From contig NZ_CP104164.1 in the NCBI RefSeq assembly GCF_029981845.1, forward strand, positions 1,384,197 through 1,448,196: a stretch of 64,000 bases of DNA, in the 5' to 3' direction. This DNA is from Candidatus Bandiella numerosa. GTDB lineage: Bacteria > Pseudomonadota > Alphaproteobacteria > Rickettsiales > Midichloriaceae. A program made the position numbers and the translations under genes. Shown here piece after piece: positions 18,064-27,395 of this stretch. The notes below the pieces were generated by a model. It saw only the letters and a program-made list of their open reading frames with translations, was not told where the DNA came from and made no database searches. Position 1 is the first letter of the stretch. Each line of letters begins with the position of its first letter.

Positions 18064-19389
18064 TTAGTTTTCAATTCTTTTTAATTTAATATTGGTATTC
18101 TTAAGCTTTTCCAGAAGATTGCCATATCCCCTTTCTATTTGCTCAGCAACATCAAGCCTAGTTTCACCTTCGGCTAAAACTGCAGCTATTAAATAAGCTA
18201 GCCCTGCTCTTAAATCTGGAGTAATTAATGGCGAAGATATGGATTTTAGCTTTGTTGGACCATGAATTAATGCACTATGAAGATGGTCTTGCCCCCTATA
18301 TCTACATTTCACAGAGCCCAAACATGAGCTTACTGTTTCAGTTTTTGCACCAAGTTTATTTAATATATCTAGATAACCAAATCTTTTTTCATGGACTGTT
18401 TCATGGATAACAGATATGCCATTAGCTTGCGTAAGAATTGTTGCAAATGGTTGTTGCCAATCAGTAGAAAAGCCAGGATAAACATCAGTTTCTATTTCAG
18501 TGGATTTTAAATTTTCCTTCCTAAAAAACACTATACTATCATCTTTTAAAAATTTAAATCCTCCTCCAATTTTATTAAAGTGTGGTAAAAAATTACCCAG
18601 CAAATCTGGTCTGATTCCAGAGACTTCAATCTCGCCATTTGATGCACAAGCAAGTGATGCCCATGAGGCAGCTTCTATTCTATCACCAGCAAGAAAAAAG
18701 TTTGTACCACTTAATTTCTCAACTCCTTGGACAATTAGCTCCCTATTACCTGAAAGAAATATTATAGCACCCATAGAACGTAACATTGTAATTAATTCTA
18801 TGATTTCAGGCTCTAATGCAATATTGTTTATAATACTAGTTCCTTCCGCAAGTACACTTAAAAATAAGCAAGTTTCTGTTGCCCCTACAGATGGATATGG
18901 TAATTCTATATGCGCAGCTTTAAGCCGCCCCTTAGATTCTGCAATGTACTTATTGCCCTTTTTATTCACTTCAGCGCCAAATTTTCTTATTGCTTCAACA
19001 TGGTAATCAACGTTCCGTTGACCAATATGATCTCCTCCAACAGTAGGTACGATAGCTTTTCCAAGCCTATGAAGTAAAATACTTAGAAGTAAAATAGGAA
19101 CCCTGTTAGTTTTTGTATCTGGTAATGATGCTTCATGTTCCGTTATTTTAGTTGCATCAATGTGCATTATATTAATGTCTTGTCTCCAATCAACTTTTAC
19201 ACCAGCAGACATTAATAATTCTTTTGTAATCTCTACATCTCCAATATTTGGCATCCCTCTGAGCACTGTTTGATCTGAAGATAGTAAAGCTGCGACCATA
19301 GCTTTAGTTGCTAGATTTTTCGCCCCCATGCAAGAAATTCTTCCATGAATTGGGATTCCACCTTGAATAATATATGAAATACTTTGCAT
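18064..19389 (-). CDS. murA: UDP-N-acetylglucosamine 1-carboxyvinyltransferase with Asp at the active-site Cys
   Basis: This 441-residue EPSP-synthase-like enzyme transfers enolpyruvate from PEP to UDP-GlcNAc, the first committed step of peptidoglycan synthesis. GAKN (Lys24, Asn25), FSTDWQQPF (the catalytic Asp region) and TPDLRAG (Arg) are conserved. The mobile-loop motif, normally GGCxIGAR, reads GGDHIGQR, so the cysteine attacked by fosfomycin is Asp120 (codon 19030-19032). The same Cys-to-Asp change in Mycobacterium and Chlamydia gives natural fosfomycin resistance. It follows the phosphohexomutase gene by 36 bases. Some Rickettsiales carry more than one MurA-like gene, so a paralogue elsewhere is possible. 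Confidence 0.93.
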   Translation of the reverse strand: MQSISYIIQGGIPIHGRISCMGAKNLATKAMVAALLSSDQTVLRGMPNIGDVEITKELLMSAGVKVDWRQDINIMHIDATKITEHEASLPDTKTNRVPILLLSILLHRLGKAIVPTVGGDHIGQRNVDYHVEAIRKFGAEVNKKGNKYIAESKGRLKAAHIELPYPSVGATETCLFLSVLAEGTSIINNIALEPEIIELITMLRSMGAIIFLSGNRELIVQGVEKLSGTNFFLAGDRIEAASWASLACASNGEIEVSGIRPDLLGNFLPHFNKIGGGFKFLKDDSIVFFRKENLKSTEIETDVYPGFSTDWQQPFATILTQANGISVIHETVHEKRFGYLDILNKLGAKTETVSSCLGSVKCRYRGQDHLHSALIHGPTKLKSISSPLITPDLRAGLAYLIAAVLAEGETRLDVAEQIERGYGNLLEKLKNTNIKLKRIEN

Positions 19390-19425
19390 TATACTCTTAA
19401 TTAGTTAAAAATTATCAACTCCGAT

Positions 19426-20796
19426 TTAACGAAGTATATTTGATAAATGTGTTAATATAAAGTTAAAATTGTCTTCGGAATATCCTTCAAACCTTATTGT
19501 TAATGAGTCTTCAGTATTGGAACTTCTAATTAGCCACCACCCTTTCTCACACTCAACCCTTATTCCATCAATATTATTATATTGAATCTTTTTACTATTT
19601 AATAAATTTTTTATCTTATGAATAATGAAAATTTTTTGATTACCTTTGCATGGAATTTTTATTTCAGGAGACACAAAGATTTTAGGCAAAGAATCAAAAT
19701 AATCTCTATTTTTTTGCTCTAATAGTAGATAAACAAGCTTACATGAGGCAAACAACGCGTCATCAAATCCAAAATAATTTTCCTTAAAAAACATATGCCC
19801 ACTCACTTCCCCTGCCAACAAAGCATTACTATTTATTATTTTATCCTTTATGTTAGCATGACCAGTTTTATATAATTCAACTTCACCTCCATCTTTGTAA
19901 ATTTTATCCACAATAGTTTTGCTACTTTTAATATCTGCAATAATTTTTGGCCTTATATGCCTTTTTAATAAATCTTTCGAGAAAAAAGCTAACAACTCAT
20001 CCCCTAAAATTACTCTACAATCTTTATTTATAAAAACTAATCTATCAGCATCACCATCTAATGCTATACCAAAATCACATCTATATTTTTGAATTGCAAT
20101 TTTTAATTTAATAAGATTTTCTTCATTAGTAGGGTCTACGTAACGGTACCTCACATCATCATTGACAAAAATATGCATTCCTGGCAACTTTTTGACCATC
20201 TTTTTTAAAATTTCAGCTAAAGATGAATTACAAATATCCCATGCAATTTTTAGTCTACTATTAAATTCACTTTTAATAAAATGTGTTATTGGATCAGTAA
20301 TATTATCTAGATACACTTGATTAATATTTACCTCATTTATGGATCCCCGCTTTTTTGAGAACGAAATGTTTCCATTTTTTGCAATGTTGTAAATTTTAAT
20401 TAGGTTATTGCCAAAAAATGGCTTTTTATCAATAATAATTTTAAACCCATTATATTCTACTGGATTATGCGAGGCTGTAACCATCACTCCACAATTAGTA
20501 TCACTTATAGTATTACAAGCATAATATAGTATTGGAGTGGCAATTAACCCTAAATTTAGCGTATCCAATCCAACATCTAAAAATCCTTCAATAAGCCTAT
20601 TTTTTAACATTGGTGAACTTTTTCTGCCATCATAACCAATACATACTTTTGATTTGATAGCTTTATTTTTTATATACGTCCCTAAACTACAACCTAAAAA
20701 ATACGCATCACTTTCAGCTAAATCTGTTTTAAACTCCCCCCTAATATCATATTCCTTAATTATTTTTGTTTTGAAGACATGCTTTTTGCATGACAT
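19426..20796 (-). CDS. Phosphomannomutase / phosphoglucomutase
   Basis: This 456-residue alpha-D-phosphohexomutase interconverts hexose 1- and 6-phosphates for surface polysaccharide or lipid sugar precursors. It has the four expected loops: catalytic TASHNPVEYNGFK (phosphoserine), metal-binding DGDADRLVF, sugar-binding GEVSGHMFF and phosphate-binding RSSNTEDSL. The N terminus has EYDIRGEF, close to the AlgC/ManB group, so either mannose or glucose phosphate is possible. The start at 20796 overlaps the bolA 3' end by 41 bases, and no later start would keep the EYDIRG motif, so the overlap seems genuine. Confidence 0.93.
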   Translation of the reverse strand: MSCKKHVFKTKIIKEYDIRGEFKTDLAESDAYFLGCSLGTYIKNKAIKSKVCIGYDGRKSSPMLKNRLIEGFLDVGLDTLNLGLIATPILYYACNTISDTNCGVMVTASHNPVEYNGFKIIIDKKPFFGNNLIKIYNIAKNGNISFSKKRGSINEVNINQVYLDNITDPITHFIKSEFNSRLKIAWDICNSSLAEILKKMVKKLPGMHIFVNDDVRYRYVDPTNEENLIKLKIAIQKYRCDFGIALDGDADRLVFINKDCRVILGDELLAFFSKDLLKRHIRPKIIADIKSSKTIVDKIYKDGGEVELYKTGHANIKDKIINSNALLAGEVSGHMFFKENYFGFDDALFASCKLVYLLLEQKNRDYFDSLPKIFVSPEIKIPCKGNQKIFIIHKIKNLLNSKKIQYNNIDGIRVECEKGWWLIRSSNTEDSLTIRFEGYSEDNFNFILTHLSNILR

Positions 20797-21088
20797 TATT
20801 ATCTATATACTCCTTCCCATTGTACGCCTTTATCTTTAAGGCATGAATAATTTTAAACTCATCTTTTAATATTTGATTTATAATCTTATGTCTACCCAAT
20901 AAATTAACATAATCAAAATCCCTTGCAACAATCATTAATGACAAGTGTGTACCTCCTGCTTTCGCTTCCTCATTATGATTGGCATGCAAATAAGATTCAT
21001 CTTTTAAATTAAGAAAAATAACATCAAGCTTTTCTCTTAACTTATTTTCAATTTGATCTTTAATATTAATTTTTGTAGCCTGACGCAT
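20756..21088 (-). CDS. bolA: BolA-family protein
   Basis: This 110-residue protein matches BolA/IbaG: an N-terminal helix (INIKDQIENKLREKL), the central HLSLMIVARDFDYVNLLGRHKIINQILKDE-type region with the RH motif, and the IHALKIKAYNGKEY end. BolA proteins work with monothiol glutaredoxins in iron-sulfur cluster handling. Its 5' end overlaps the ubiH 3' end by 23 bases and its 3' end overlaps the phosphohexomutase start by 41 bases. The C-terminal extension after KAYNG is longer than usual. Confidence 0.9.
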   Translation of the reverse strand: MRQATKINIKDQIENKLREKLDVIFLNLKDESYLHANHNEEAKAGGTHLSLMIVARDFDYVNLLGRHKIINQILKDEFKIIHALKIKAYNGKEYIDNNVMQKACLQNKNN

Positions 21089-22256
21089 AACTCATTATAT
21101 ATTTTTTAAGCGGATTAAAATTGTTAATAACTTTAAGCCCATATTTGCGCAAAATCCTAACTGGAACCCAATTAGAGGAAAATATTTTATTGATATTATG
21201 AGTGCTATTAATCATTAAATTAACATCAAATTCTCTTTTTTTGCTATATTGATTTAATAAATTACTTGAACAAATATCCAAACCTAGCTCTATATTCTCT
21301 CTTATTAACTCTTCTATCAATTGTACATCTCTTAACCCCAAGTTCAACCCCTGCCCTGCTATTGGATGAATGCTGTGCATTGCATCTCCGCAAAGAACAA
21401 CCCTGCCCTTCACATATGATTGTGCATATACTAAATTAAGGGGGAAATATATTACATCTGATATAATTTCAATATTTCCTAATTTACTATCTAATTTGCC
21501 TTCTACGAGATATTTTAGGTCATCTCTTGACATCAATGATAGTATTTTGCCAACTCCACTTTGATCAGTCCACACAATGCATGATTCATATCCACCCTTT
21601 TTAGGTAATATAGCAAAAGGACCAGATTTTAAAAATTTTTCTACTGCTATGCCCTGATGATCAAATTCGTGCTTTAAATCAAGAACAATAGCATCTTGTT
21701 TATAACTAATTCGCTTTGTTTTTATCCCAATTAATTCCCTTGTTTTGGAATTTTTACCCTCCGCTACTACTAATAATTTAGAAGTTAAGATTTTGGTTTT
21801 TGAAAGTCTTACCTCTATGTTGTATGGATGGTTGATAACCTGCGAAATTTCATGTTTTGAATAAATTTTTATACTTTTATACTTTTTTACCTCTTCATTT
21901 AATGATCCTAGTATGTATGTTTCATCAACCATAAAGCCAAAATTTTGCAAACCTAAATTATCTGGATCAAAAATAAGATTTTCATTATTTTCACAATCTT
22001 CAATTAAAATTTGATTTATTGCCTGAGCATGGCTTTTTATGTAATCTGCTATACCAATATTTTTAAAAATCTCCATAGATGCCGAAGCAATAGCGAATAT
22101 TCTACTCGGAAATTTTGACTTAAAATTAGCATTTTTATAAGTCTCATCATTATCTATAATAGCAATTTTCAAATCCTGCTTTGCCAACAAGCACGCAAGG
22201 GACATTCCTATATATCCTGCTCCGCTGATAATAATGTCAAATTCAGTCTTTTTCAT
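21066..22256 (-). CDS. ubiH: UbiH/UbiF/COQ6-family FAD-dependent monooxygenase
   Basis: This flavoprotein of about 396 residues hydroxylates the ubiquinone precursor ring. The N-terminal dinucleotide-binding motif is DIIISGAGYIGMSLA, and the second FAD motif is VVLCGDAMHSIHPIAGQGLNLGLRD-type. ATG at 22256 (MKKTEFD) is a better start than the upstream TTG at 22274. It begins 14 bases before the end of the RND gene, so translation may be coupled. It cannot be assigned to a specific ring position from sequence alone. Confidence 0.92.
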   Translation of the reverse strand: MKKTEFDIIISGAGYIGMSLACLLAKQDLKIAIIDNDETYKNANFKSKFPSRIFAIASASMEIFKNIGIADYIKSHAQAINQILIEDCENNENLIFDPDNLGLQNFGFMVDETYILGSLNEEVKKYKSIKIYSKHEISQVINHPYNIEVRLSKTKILTSKLLVVAEGKNSKTRELIGIKTKRISYKQDAIVLDLKHEFDHQGIAVEKFLKSGPFAILPKKGGYESCIVWTDQSGVGKILSLMSRDDLKYLVEGKLDSKLGNIEIISDVIYFPLNLVYAQSYVKGRVVLCGDAMHSIHPIAGQGLNLGLRDVQLIEELIRENIELGLDICSSNLLNQYSKKREFDVNLMINSTHNINKIFSSNWVPVRILRKYGLKVINNFNPLKKYIMSYASGYKN

Positions 22257-25200
22257 TTTTATTAAATGGATCAAACCTTTTTCCTATAAGTAACAAGCAT
22301 GGGGTGAAAAACAATGTCAAAATTGTTGCAAATGCTAACCCACCCGCTATTGAGGTTGAAAGTTGTCGCCACCATTGACTTGAAGGAGCGTCATATGTAA
22401 TTTCGCGAGTGAAAAAATTAATTGTCAAACCAAAAATCATTGGTAATAACCCAAGTATCGCAGTGGTAGCTGTTAATAATATTGGTCTTACCCTTTGAAT
22501 ACCTGCTCTAATTATTGAATCCCTCACATCATGCCCATTTTTCCTTAAATACTGATAAGTATCAATAAATAATATGTTATTATTTAACACTATCCCAGAT
22601 AATGCAATAACTCCAATTCCACACATAACTATACCAAAAGGCTGCCATGTTATTATCAAGCCAAGCAATACACCAACTGTAGATAAAAACACAGCACTCA
22701 TAACAACTATAGTATGGTAAAATGAGTTAAATTGAACTAACATTATCATGAACATCATAATTAAAGCCAGCGAAAATGCCCTTCCCAAAAAATCTGATGA
22801 TTCTTTTTGATCTTCGCTTTCACCCTTAAATTCATAATCAATTCCCTCTTCTACATTTTTACTCAACCACTCATTAAGCTCTTTTATTTTATCATCGACT
22901 AAAACACCCTTTTCTACATCTGCCTTGATTGTAATTACACTGCGTCTATCCACCCTATTTATCCTATTGATTTTATCCGTCGCTTTTCTAGTTGCAAAAT
23001 TTGTTATGGGAATTCGTTTATTCTCTTTATTGACAATTTTAAATTTATCAATTTCGTTAATGTTCCTGCTTTCTGGGTTTAACCTTAACACTATATCTAC
23101 TTCATCATCAGAGTAGTCTGGCCTAAAACTAGATACTTTAAACCCGTCAGTAAATAAACGCAAGTTATCACCCACTTCTCTAGCATTAAGTTTAAAAATT
23201 GTTGCTAACTCTCTGTCGATATCTATTTTCCAATCAATGCCGGGAGCAGAACTAGTATCTTCAATATCTTTGAAACCACCCATTTGCTCCATAGCTAATT
23301 CAACTTTATTAACAAATTTTGGCACCTGATCAAAATCTCTTGAGCTAAAATTAACAGAAATTGGTTTAGTCTGTGAGGGGCCATTACTTTGTTCTAAAAT
23401 TTCAACCTCTACACCATCAATTCCAGATAGTCTTTCTCTAATATCCTTAAATATAGCATCTGCTTTTCTCCTAGTTTTCCAATTAGCAAGTTCTAATTGT
23501 ATTGTTGCTATAGTATTCTGTGGAATAGAATTATCTCTATCAAAATCTCCGCTTTTTGTATAAAACACTTTGATGTCAGATGTCATATTTATAATCTTCT
23601 TTTCAACAGATTTAGCTATTTTATCTCTTTCCTCCAGAGATAAATCGCCACCAGTTTTAATCGCCACCACTGCATTTTCTGGTTCAATTTTCGGAAAAAA
23701 CTCTACTCCCGTACCTAATACTCCAAAAAATACGTATACAGAAATCAAAATTACTAAACCTGACAATATAAATGTCTTAGGTTTATTCAAGACTCTTTCC
23801 AATAAATCATGATATTTTTTTGATAAACCTTTAAGATTATCAATGTCACCCTCTTCAGCTGCTTTCATCGAATTTATAGTTTTAATGTCAAATTCCTTGG
23901 GTTTTCCAAATAATGGTCCCATCGATGGTTGAAAAAATAATGCAAATAGAAGAGAATTTGTGAGTATTATTATAACAGTGATTGGCATATACTTCATAAA
24001 TTGTCCAATTACACCGGGCCAAAATAATAAAGGCATAAATACCATAATTTTCACAAGAGTTGATGTAACAATAGGCCAAAACATTCTGGTGGCAGAATGA
24101 ATAAAGGCAACTTTTATATCCATACCTTCAATAATTTTTCTATCAGCATATTCACTAACAACTATTGCATCATCCACTATCATTCCAACCGTAAGTATCA
24201 AACTAAACAACACAACAACATTAAGGGTATATCCAGAAATCTCCAATACCAATATGCCCACCAAAAAGGAAGATGGGATTGAAAGCGCTATCAATAGCGC
24301 AGATCTTCCTCCAACTGAAAAAATAACAACTATAGTCACCAATATCACTGCTAGCAATATTCCATTTTCTAGATCATCCACCATGTTTATAATGTTCTCT
24401 GACTGATCTTGAGAATAAATAATATCAAGATTACTTGGTAAATAAATTTTCTGGTCATCAATTATTTTTTTTACTTCTGTAACCGTGGAAATAATATTAG
24501 CTCCAGTTCTTTTTGATACTTCCAAAACAATTGCTGGCTTCCCATTAACTCTAGCTATATATTCTGGATCTTTATAAGTTTTTTTAATCTTTGCTATATC
24601 TTTTAACTTAATTACCTTACTCCCATCAGAAAATATTGGAAAATTATATAACTCATTTACAGATTCTATTGTACTTGGAATCTTAACAGAAAAAGTTCCT
24701 CCTTCATTTTTAACTTTTCCTATAGCAACCAATGAGTTATTTTCAGCGATCATTTGGCCTATTTGCGATAAGCTGAATCCATAAAATTCAAGCGTTTCAG
24801 GTTCAACCATTATTTCTACAACATCCGTTCTGTCACCGCTAATATTAACACTCAATACATCTTGGGCGTTCTCAACTTTATCCCTTAATTTTCTCGCTAT
24901 CGCAATCAGACTTTCTTGTGGTATTTCTCCCGTTAAAATTACATTTAAAACAGGCATCAAACTTAAATTGATCTCTTTTATTACTGGCTTATCGGTATTC
25001 TTAGGTAATTCATGCTCAGTATCATTGACTTTTGCTCTTACATCGCTTAATGCTTTATCACTATCAAATCCTGCATGAAATGTAATCAAAATTACACCAC
25101 TACCCTCATAAGCATATGACTTTAATTCTTTAATTCCTGAGATATTCCTTAAAGCCATTTCCATAGGCTTAAGAAGTAATTTTTGAGAATCAGTAGGAGA

Positions 25201-25365
25201 AATTCCCTGATGGGTTATTACCGTATAAATAATCGGTATTTTTACATCAGGACTATCCTCTTTAGGTATCGCAATGTAGGAAAAATACCCACAAACAACC
25301 AACACAAACAACAACAAAATTGTTGCCCTTTTTCTTAGGGTAAATGATTTAATTATATTTTCCAT
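22243..25365 (-). CDS. RND efflux transporter, AcrB/HAE1-like
   Basis: This 1040-residue inner-membrane pump has the RND arrangement of two halves with 12 membrane helices and two large periplasmic loops. TM4 carries the proton-relay acidic pair in GMIVDDAIVVSEYADRK, and the second half has GIGVIALSGIVLNNNILFIDTY. Substrates could be drugs, lipids or metabolites. No membrane-fusion protein gene is adjacent; the upstream 95-residue membrane protein is too small and unlike one. It is in a compact operon with ubiH, bolA, a phosphohexomutase and murA, which hints at envelope maintenance rather than a dedicated drug pump. Confidence 0.95.
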   Translation of the reverse strand: MENIIKSFTLRKRATILLLFVLVVCGYFSYIAIPKEDSPDVKIPIIYTVITHQGISPTDSQKLLLKPMEMALRNISGIKELKSYAYEGSGVILITFHAGFDSDKALSDVRAKVNDTEHELPKNTDKPVIKEINLSLMPVLNVILTGEIPQESLIAIARKLRDKVENAQDVLSVNISGDRTDVVEIMVEPETLEFYGFSLSQIGQMIAENNSLVAIGKVKNEGGTFSVKIPSTIESVNELYNFPIFSDGSKVIKLKDIAKIKKTYKDPEYIARVNGKPAIVLEVSKRTGANIISTVTEVKKIIDDQKIYLPSNLDIIYSQDQSENIINMVDDLENGILLAVILVTIVVIFSVGGRSALLIALSIPSSFLVGILVLEISGYTLNVVVLFSLILTVGMIVDDAIVVSEYADRKIIEGMDIKVAFIHSATRMFWPIVTSTLVKIMVFMPLLFWPGVIGQFMKYMPITVIIILTNSLLFALFFQPSMGPLFGKPKEFDIKTINSMKAAEEGDIDNLKGLSKKYHDLLERVLNKPKTFILSGLVILISVYVFFGVLGTGVEFFPKIEPENAVVAIKTGGDLSLEERDKIAKSVEKKIINMTSDIKVFYTKSGDFDRDNSIPQNTIATIQLELANWKTRRKADAIFKDIRERLSGIDGVEVEILEQSNGPSQTKPISVNFSSRDFDQVPKFVNKVELAMEQMGGFKDIEDTSSAPGIDWKIDIDRELATIFKLNAREVGDNLRLFTDGFKVSSFRPDYSDDEVDIVLRLNPESRNINEIDKFKIVNKENKRIPITNFATRKATDKINRINRVDRRSVITIKADVEKGVLVDDKIKELNEWLSKNVEEGIDYEFKGESEDQKESSDFLGRAFSLALIMMFMIMLVQFNSFYHTIVVMSAVFLSTVGVLLGLIITWQPFGIVMCGIGVIALSGIVLNNNILFIDTYQYLRKNGHDVRDSIIRAGIQRVRPILLTATTAILGLLPMIFGLTINFFTREITYDAPSSQWWRQLSTSIAGGLAFATILTLFFTPCLLLIGKRFDPFNKNEKD

Positions 25366-25388
25366 AATAAGTAATCAAACTTTGCTAT

Positions 25389-25676
25389 CTATTTTTGTGA
25401 TTTTGTAGATTCAATTTCTTTTCTCACCGCCAGTGGAAGATCATTTTTTACAATTTTGTAGGCAAATTTTTCTACTAAACTAAAATCATCATACTTTTTG
25501 TCTTCATCAATTTTAATTGTATATTTTGTCCTTCCATCATCAGACCTAACTTTAGGCATTTCTTCCTGCTCAATATATTTTGGTTTATTTTTATATTCAG
25601 TATATTTTTGCAAAAGAAGATAAGCAATTAATGCCCAGGATAAATACGTAATAATTTTACTCTTATATGTTATCAT
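25389..25676 (-). CDS. Small single-pass membrane protein, unknown function
   Basis: This 95-residue protein has one N-terminal membrane helix (TYLSWALIAYLLL) and a charged tail of about 70 residues containing YTIKIDEDKKYDDFSLVEKF. I recognise no family. It ends 23 bases before the RND pump starts, so it may be an accessory subunit of that pump. The open frame, operon position and signal-anchor profile support a real gene. Confidence 0.6.
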   Translation of the reverse strand: MITYKSKIITYLSWALIAYLLLQKYTEYKNKPKYIEQEEMPKVRSDDGRTKYTIKIDEDKKYDDFSLVEKFAYKIVKNDLPLAVRKEIESTKSQK

Positions 25677-25748
25677 TTATCGCACTATTATTTACTTACA
25701 ACATGATAGACTTTTTACATCAAAAAAACAACTTCAACTAATTCGAGG

Positions 25749-26369
25749 TCAATAATTTCCTATAAAATTCATTACTATACAAACTGTAATAGGTATAGTC
25801 ATATTATCATTGATTTTAGAATTTTTTGAATATAATTCAACAATTGTAGCTATAAGCGATGCAAAAAATGCAGCTATTAAAAAATTTATATCCAAATTGT
25901 AGATTCTTGCAATCACTAGACTTAAGATGCAGGAGGTGGCAAAAAAAGCCATACTACCTTCAAAACTTTTTCCATTTATTTTTGTTCTACCATATAAAAT
26001 ACCAATTAAAGCAGCCATAGTATCTGATAATATTAAAATAGAAATTGCGAGGTTAAAAACATGCTTTGATGATATAAACAAACATATACTCATACCAATT
26101 AAAGCAAAAGTTAATGCTGAATAATTTTCCTTTTCATGATCTCTATATATTTGTGCGAGGCCTATTTTCTTAAAAAATTTATGCTCTAGTAAATCGAATT
26201 TTATTCTTAATTTATCAATTATAAAAGAAATTGCCAAAAGGAATAAACTGATTATTGTGATTGTCTCTTTATCATAATAATGATAAATTACTGGAAATAT
26301 TAGGCCAATTAGATGGATACTTTTTCTATAAATTTCAATCGATAGAGACGAGCTGTTTTTATGTTTCAT
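25749..26369 (-). CDS. Dolichol/phytol-kinase-like (SEC59/DGK1 family) membrane protein
   Basis: This 206-residue protein has about six hydrophobic helices and the pattern of CTP-dependent polyprenol, phytol or diacylglycerol kinases related to CDP-diglyceride synthases: EIYRKSIHLIGLIFP at the start, SDTMAALIGILYGRTKINGKSFEGS in the middle, and VELYSKNSKINDNMTIPI at the end. The substrate lipid is not known; recycling of an isoprenoid or phospholipid is the likely role. Its ATG lies only 15 bases from the start of the divergent gene at 26385, so the promoters must lie inside neighbouring coding sequence or the starts are further in. Confidence 0.8.
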   Translation of the reverse strand: MKHKNSSSLSIEIYRKSIHLIGLIFPVIYHYYDKETITIISLFLLAISFIIDKLRIKFDLLEHKFFKKIGLAQIYRDHEKENYSALTFALIGMSICLFISSKHVFNLAISILILSDTMAALIGILYGRTKINGKSFEGSMAFFATSCILSLVIARIYNLDINFLIAAFFASLIATIVELYSKNSKINDNMTIPITVCIVMNFIGNY

Positions 26370-26384
26370 TTATTTAAATAGATT

Positions 26385-26834
26385 ATGTTTACTGTCGTGT
26401 CAGTTTTATTCATGTTAAGCTTCATACCTTTTGTGGTGCTAATATTATTCATAATTATCAGAAAAATAAATAAAAAAAATTTTAATAAGCGTCTGAAAAA
26501 CATACAAGAGAATTCACCATATAGAAAGAGCCAAAATAACATAAAGCCTACAAATGACTTTTTATTTTTAGAAAAAGAGGAGCCTAATTTGAACAAAGAA
26601 TATGCACTTGAACGAGTTGAAAAAATTCATACAAAAGAGCACGATAGAGAAGAAGGGAAAATAGTTGGCGTTGTTGAACCAAAAGGTTTTTGGTCTAAGT
26701 TTATTATGAATCAAAAATTAGGATTTATATTTGCAAGGGTAGCAGCTAGTGAAAACAAAGGTGAGGGTTTTTGGACAAACCTAATAAAAGCTCAAGATAT
26801 ATCTCAAGGCAAAGATAAGGGCAAGGGAAGGTAA
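26385..26834 (+). CDS. Uncharacterised single-pass membrane protein
   Basis: This 149-residue protein has one strong N-terminal membrane helix (FMLSFIPFVVLILFIII) followed by a basic, hydrophilic cytoplasmic region. The C-terminal part contains VVEPKGFWSKFIMNQKLGFIF and GEGFWTNLIKAQDI, two tryptophan-containing repeats of similar pattern. I recognise no family. A second in-frame ATG at 26412 is an alternative start. It is convergent with pdxT and divergent from the kinase-like gene. Confidence 0.6.
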   Translation: MFTVVSVLFMLSFIPFVVLILFIIIRKINKKNFNKRLKNIQENSPYRKSQNNIKPTNDFLFLEKEEPNLNKEYALERVEKIHTKEHDREEGKIVGVVEPKGFWSKFIMNQKLGFIFARVAASENKGEGFWTNLIKAQDISQGKDKGKGR

Positions 26835-26849
26835 AGCTTATTACTTAAT

Positions 26850-27395
26850 TTAGGCAAATATTTTAACAATTGGATTGTTATTATCCAATTTACCTAATTC
26901 CGGGTGAAAAGTTGTGCAATAAACATTTTGCTGCTTGATAAAAATAGGGTTACCATTGAATGTGTCTAAAATTTCTACTTTTTTGCCACAATTTACTATA
27001 GCAGGAGCACGTATCATAAATGCTTCTTTATCAGAATCAGTCTTTATCAATTTGCTGTTAATTTGCCTTCCATAAAAATTTCTCTCTATATCTATATCTA
27101 TGAATTCAAATCCATTCACTCTTATAGATTTATACTTGGAAAGCAATATTGCTCCAGCACAAGTGCCAAGTATAGGCTTTTTAGTTAGGAAAAATTCATG
27201 AATTTTTTTGTTTAACTGATTATTGATACAGTAATCATACTGTACAGAGCTCTCCCCTCCTGGGAGAATAATACCATCTGATTTCGAAAAATCAGTATCT
27301 GCGAAAATCCTTAAAGTTTTATAGCCAAGTGTTTCCAAAGCTTTCACAAATAAATGTCCAGCACCTTGATAAGCAAATACACCTATTGTTTTCAT
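26850..27395 (-). CDS. pdxT: Pyridoxal 5'-phosphate synthase glutaminase subunit
   Basis: This 181-residue class I glutamine amidotransferase supplies ammonia to PdxS. The catalytic triad is visible: Cys79 in LGTCAGAILL, and His164 and Glu166 in TFHPELG. The substrate motif LPGGESS is also present. Its start overlaps the pdxS stop by four bases, so the two subunits are translationally coupled, as expected for the 12+12 PLP synthase complex. This is the DXP-independent vitamin B6 route, less common in alphaproteobacteria than PdxA/PdxJ. Confidence 0.95.
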   Translation of the reverse strand: MKTIGVFAYQGAGHLFVKALETLGYKTLRIFADTDFSKSDGIILPGGESSVQYDYCINNQLNKKIHEFFLTKKPILGTCAGAILLSKYKSIRVNGFEFIDIDIERNFYGRQINSKLIKTDSDKEAFMIRAPAIVNCGKKVEILDTFNGNPIFIKQQNVYCTTFHPELGKLDNNNPIVKIFA

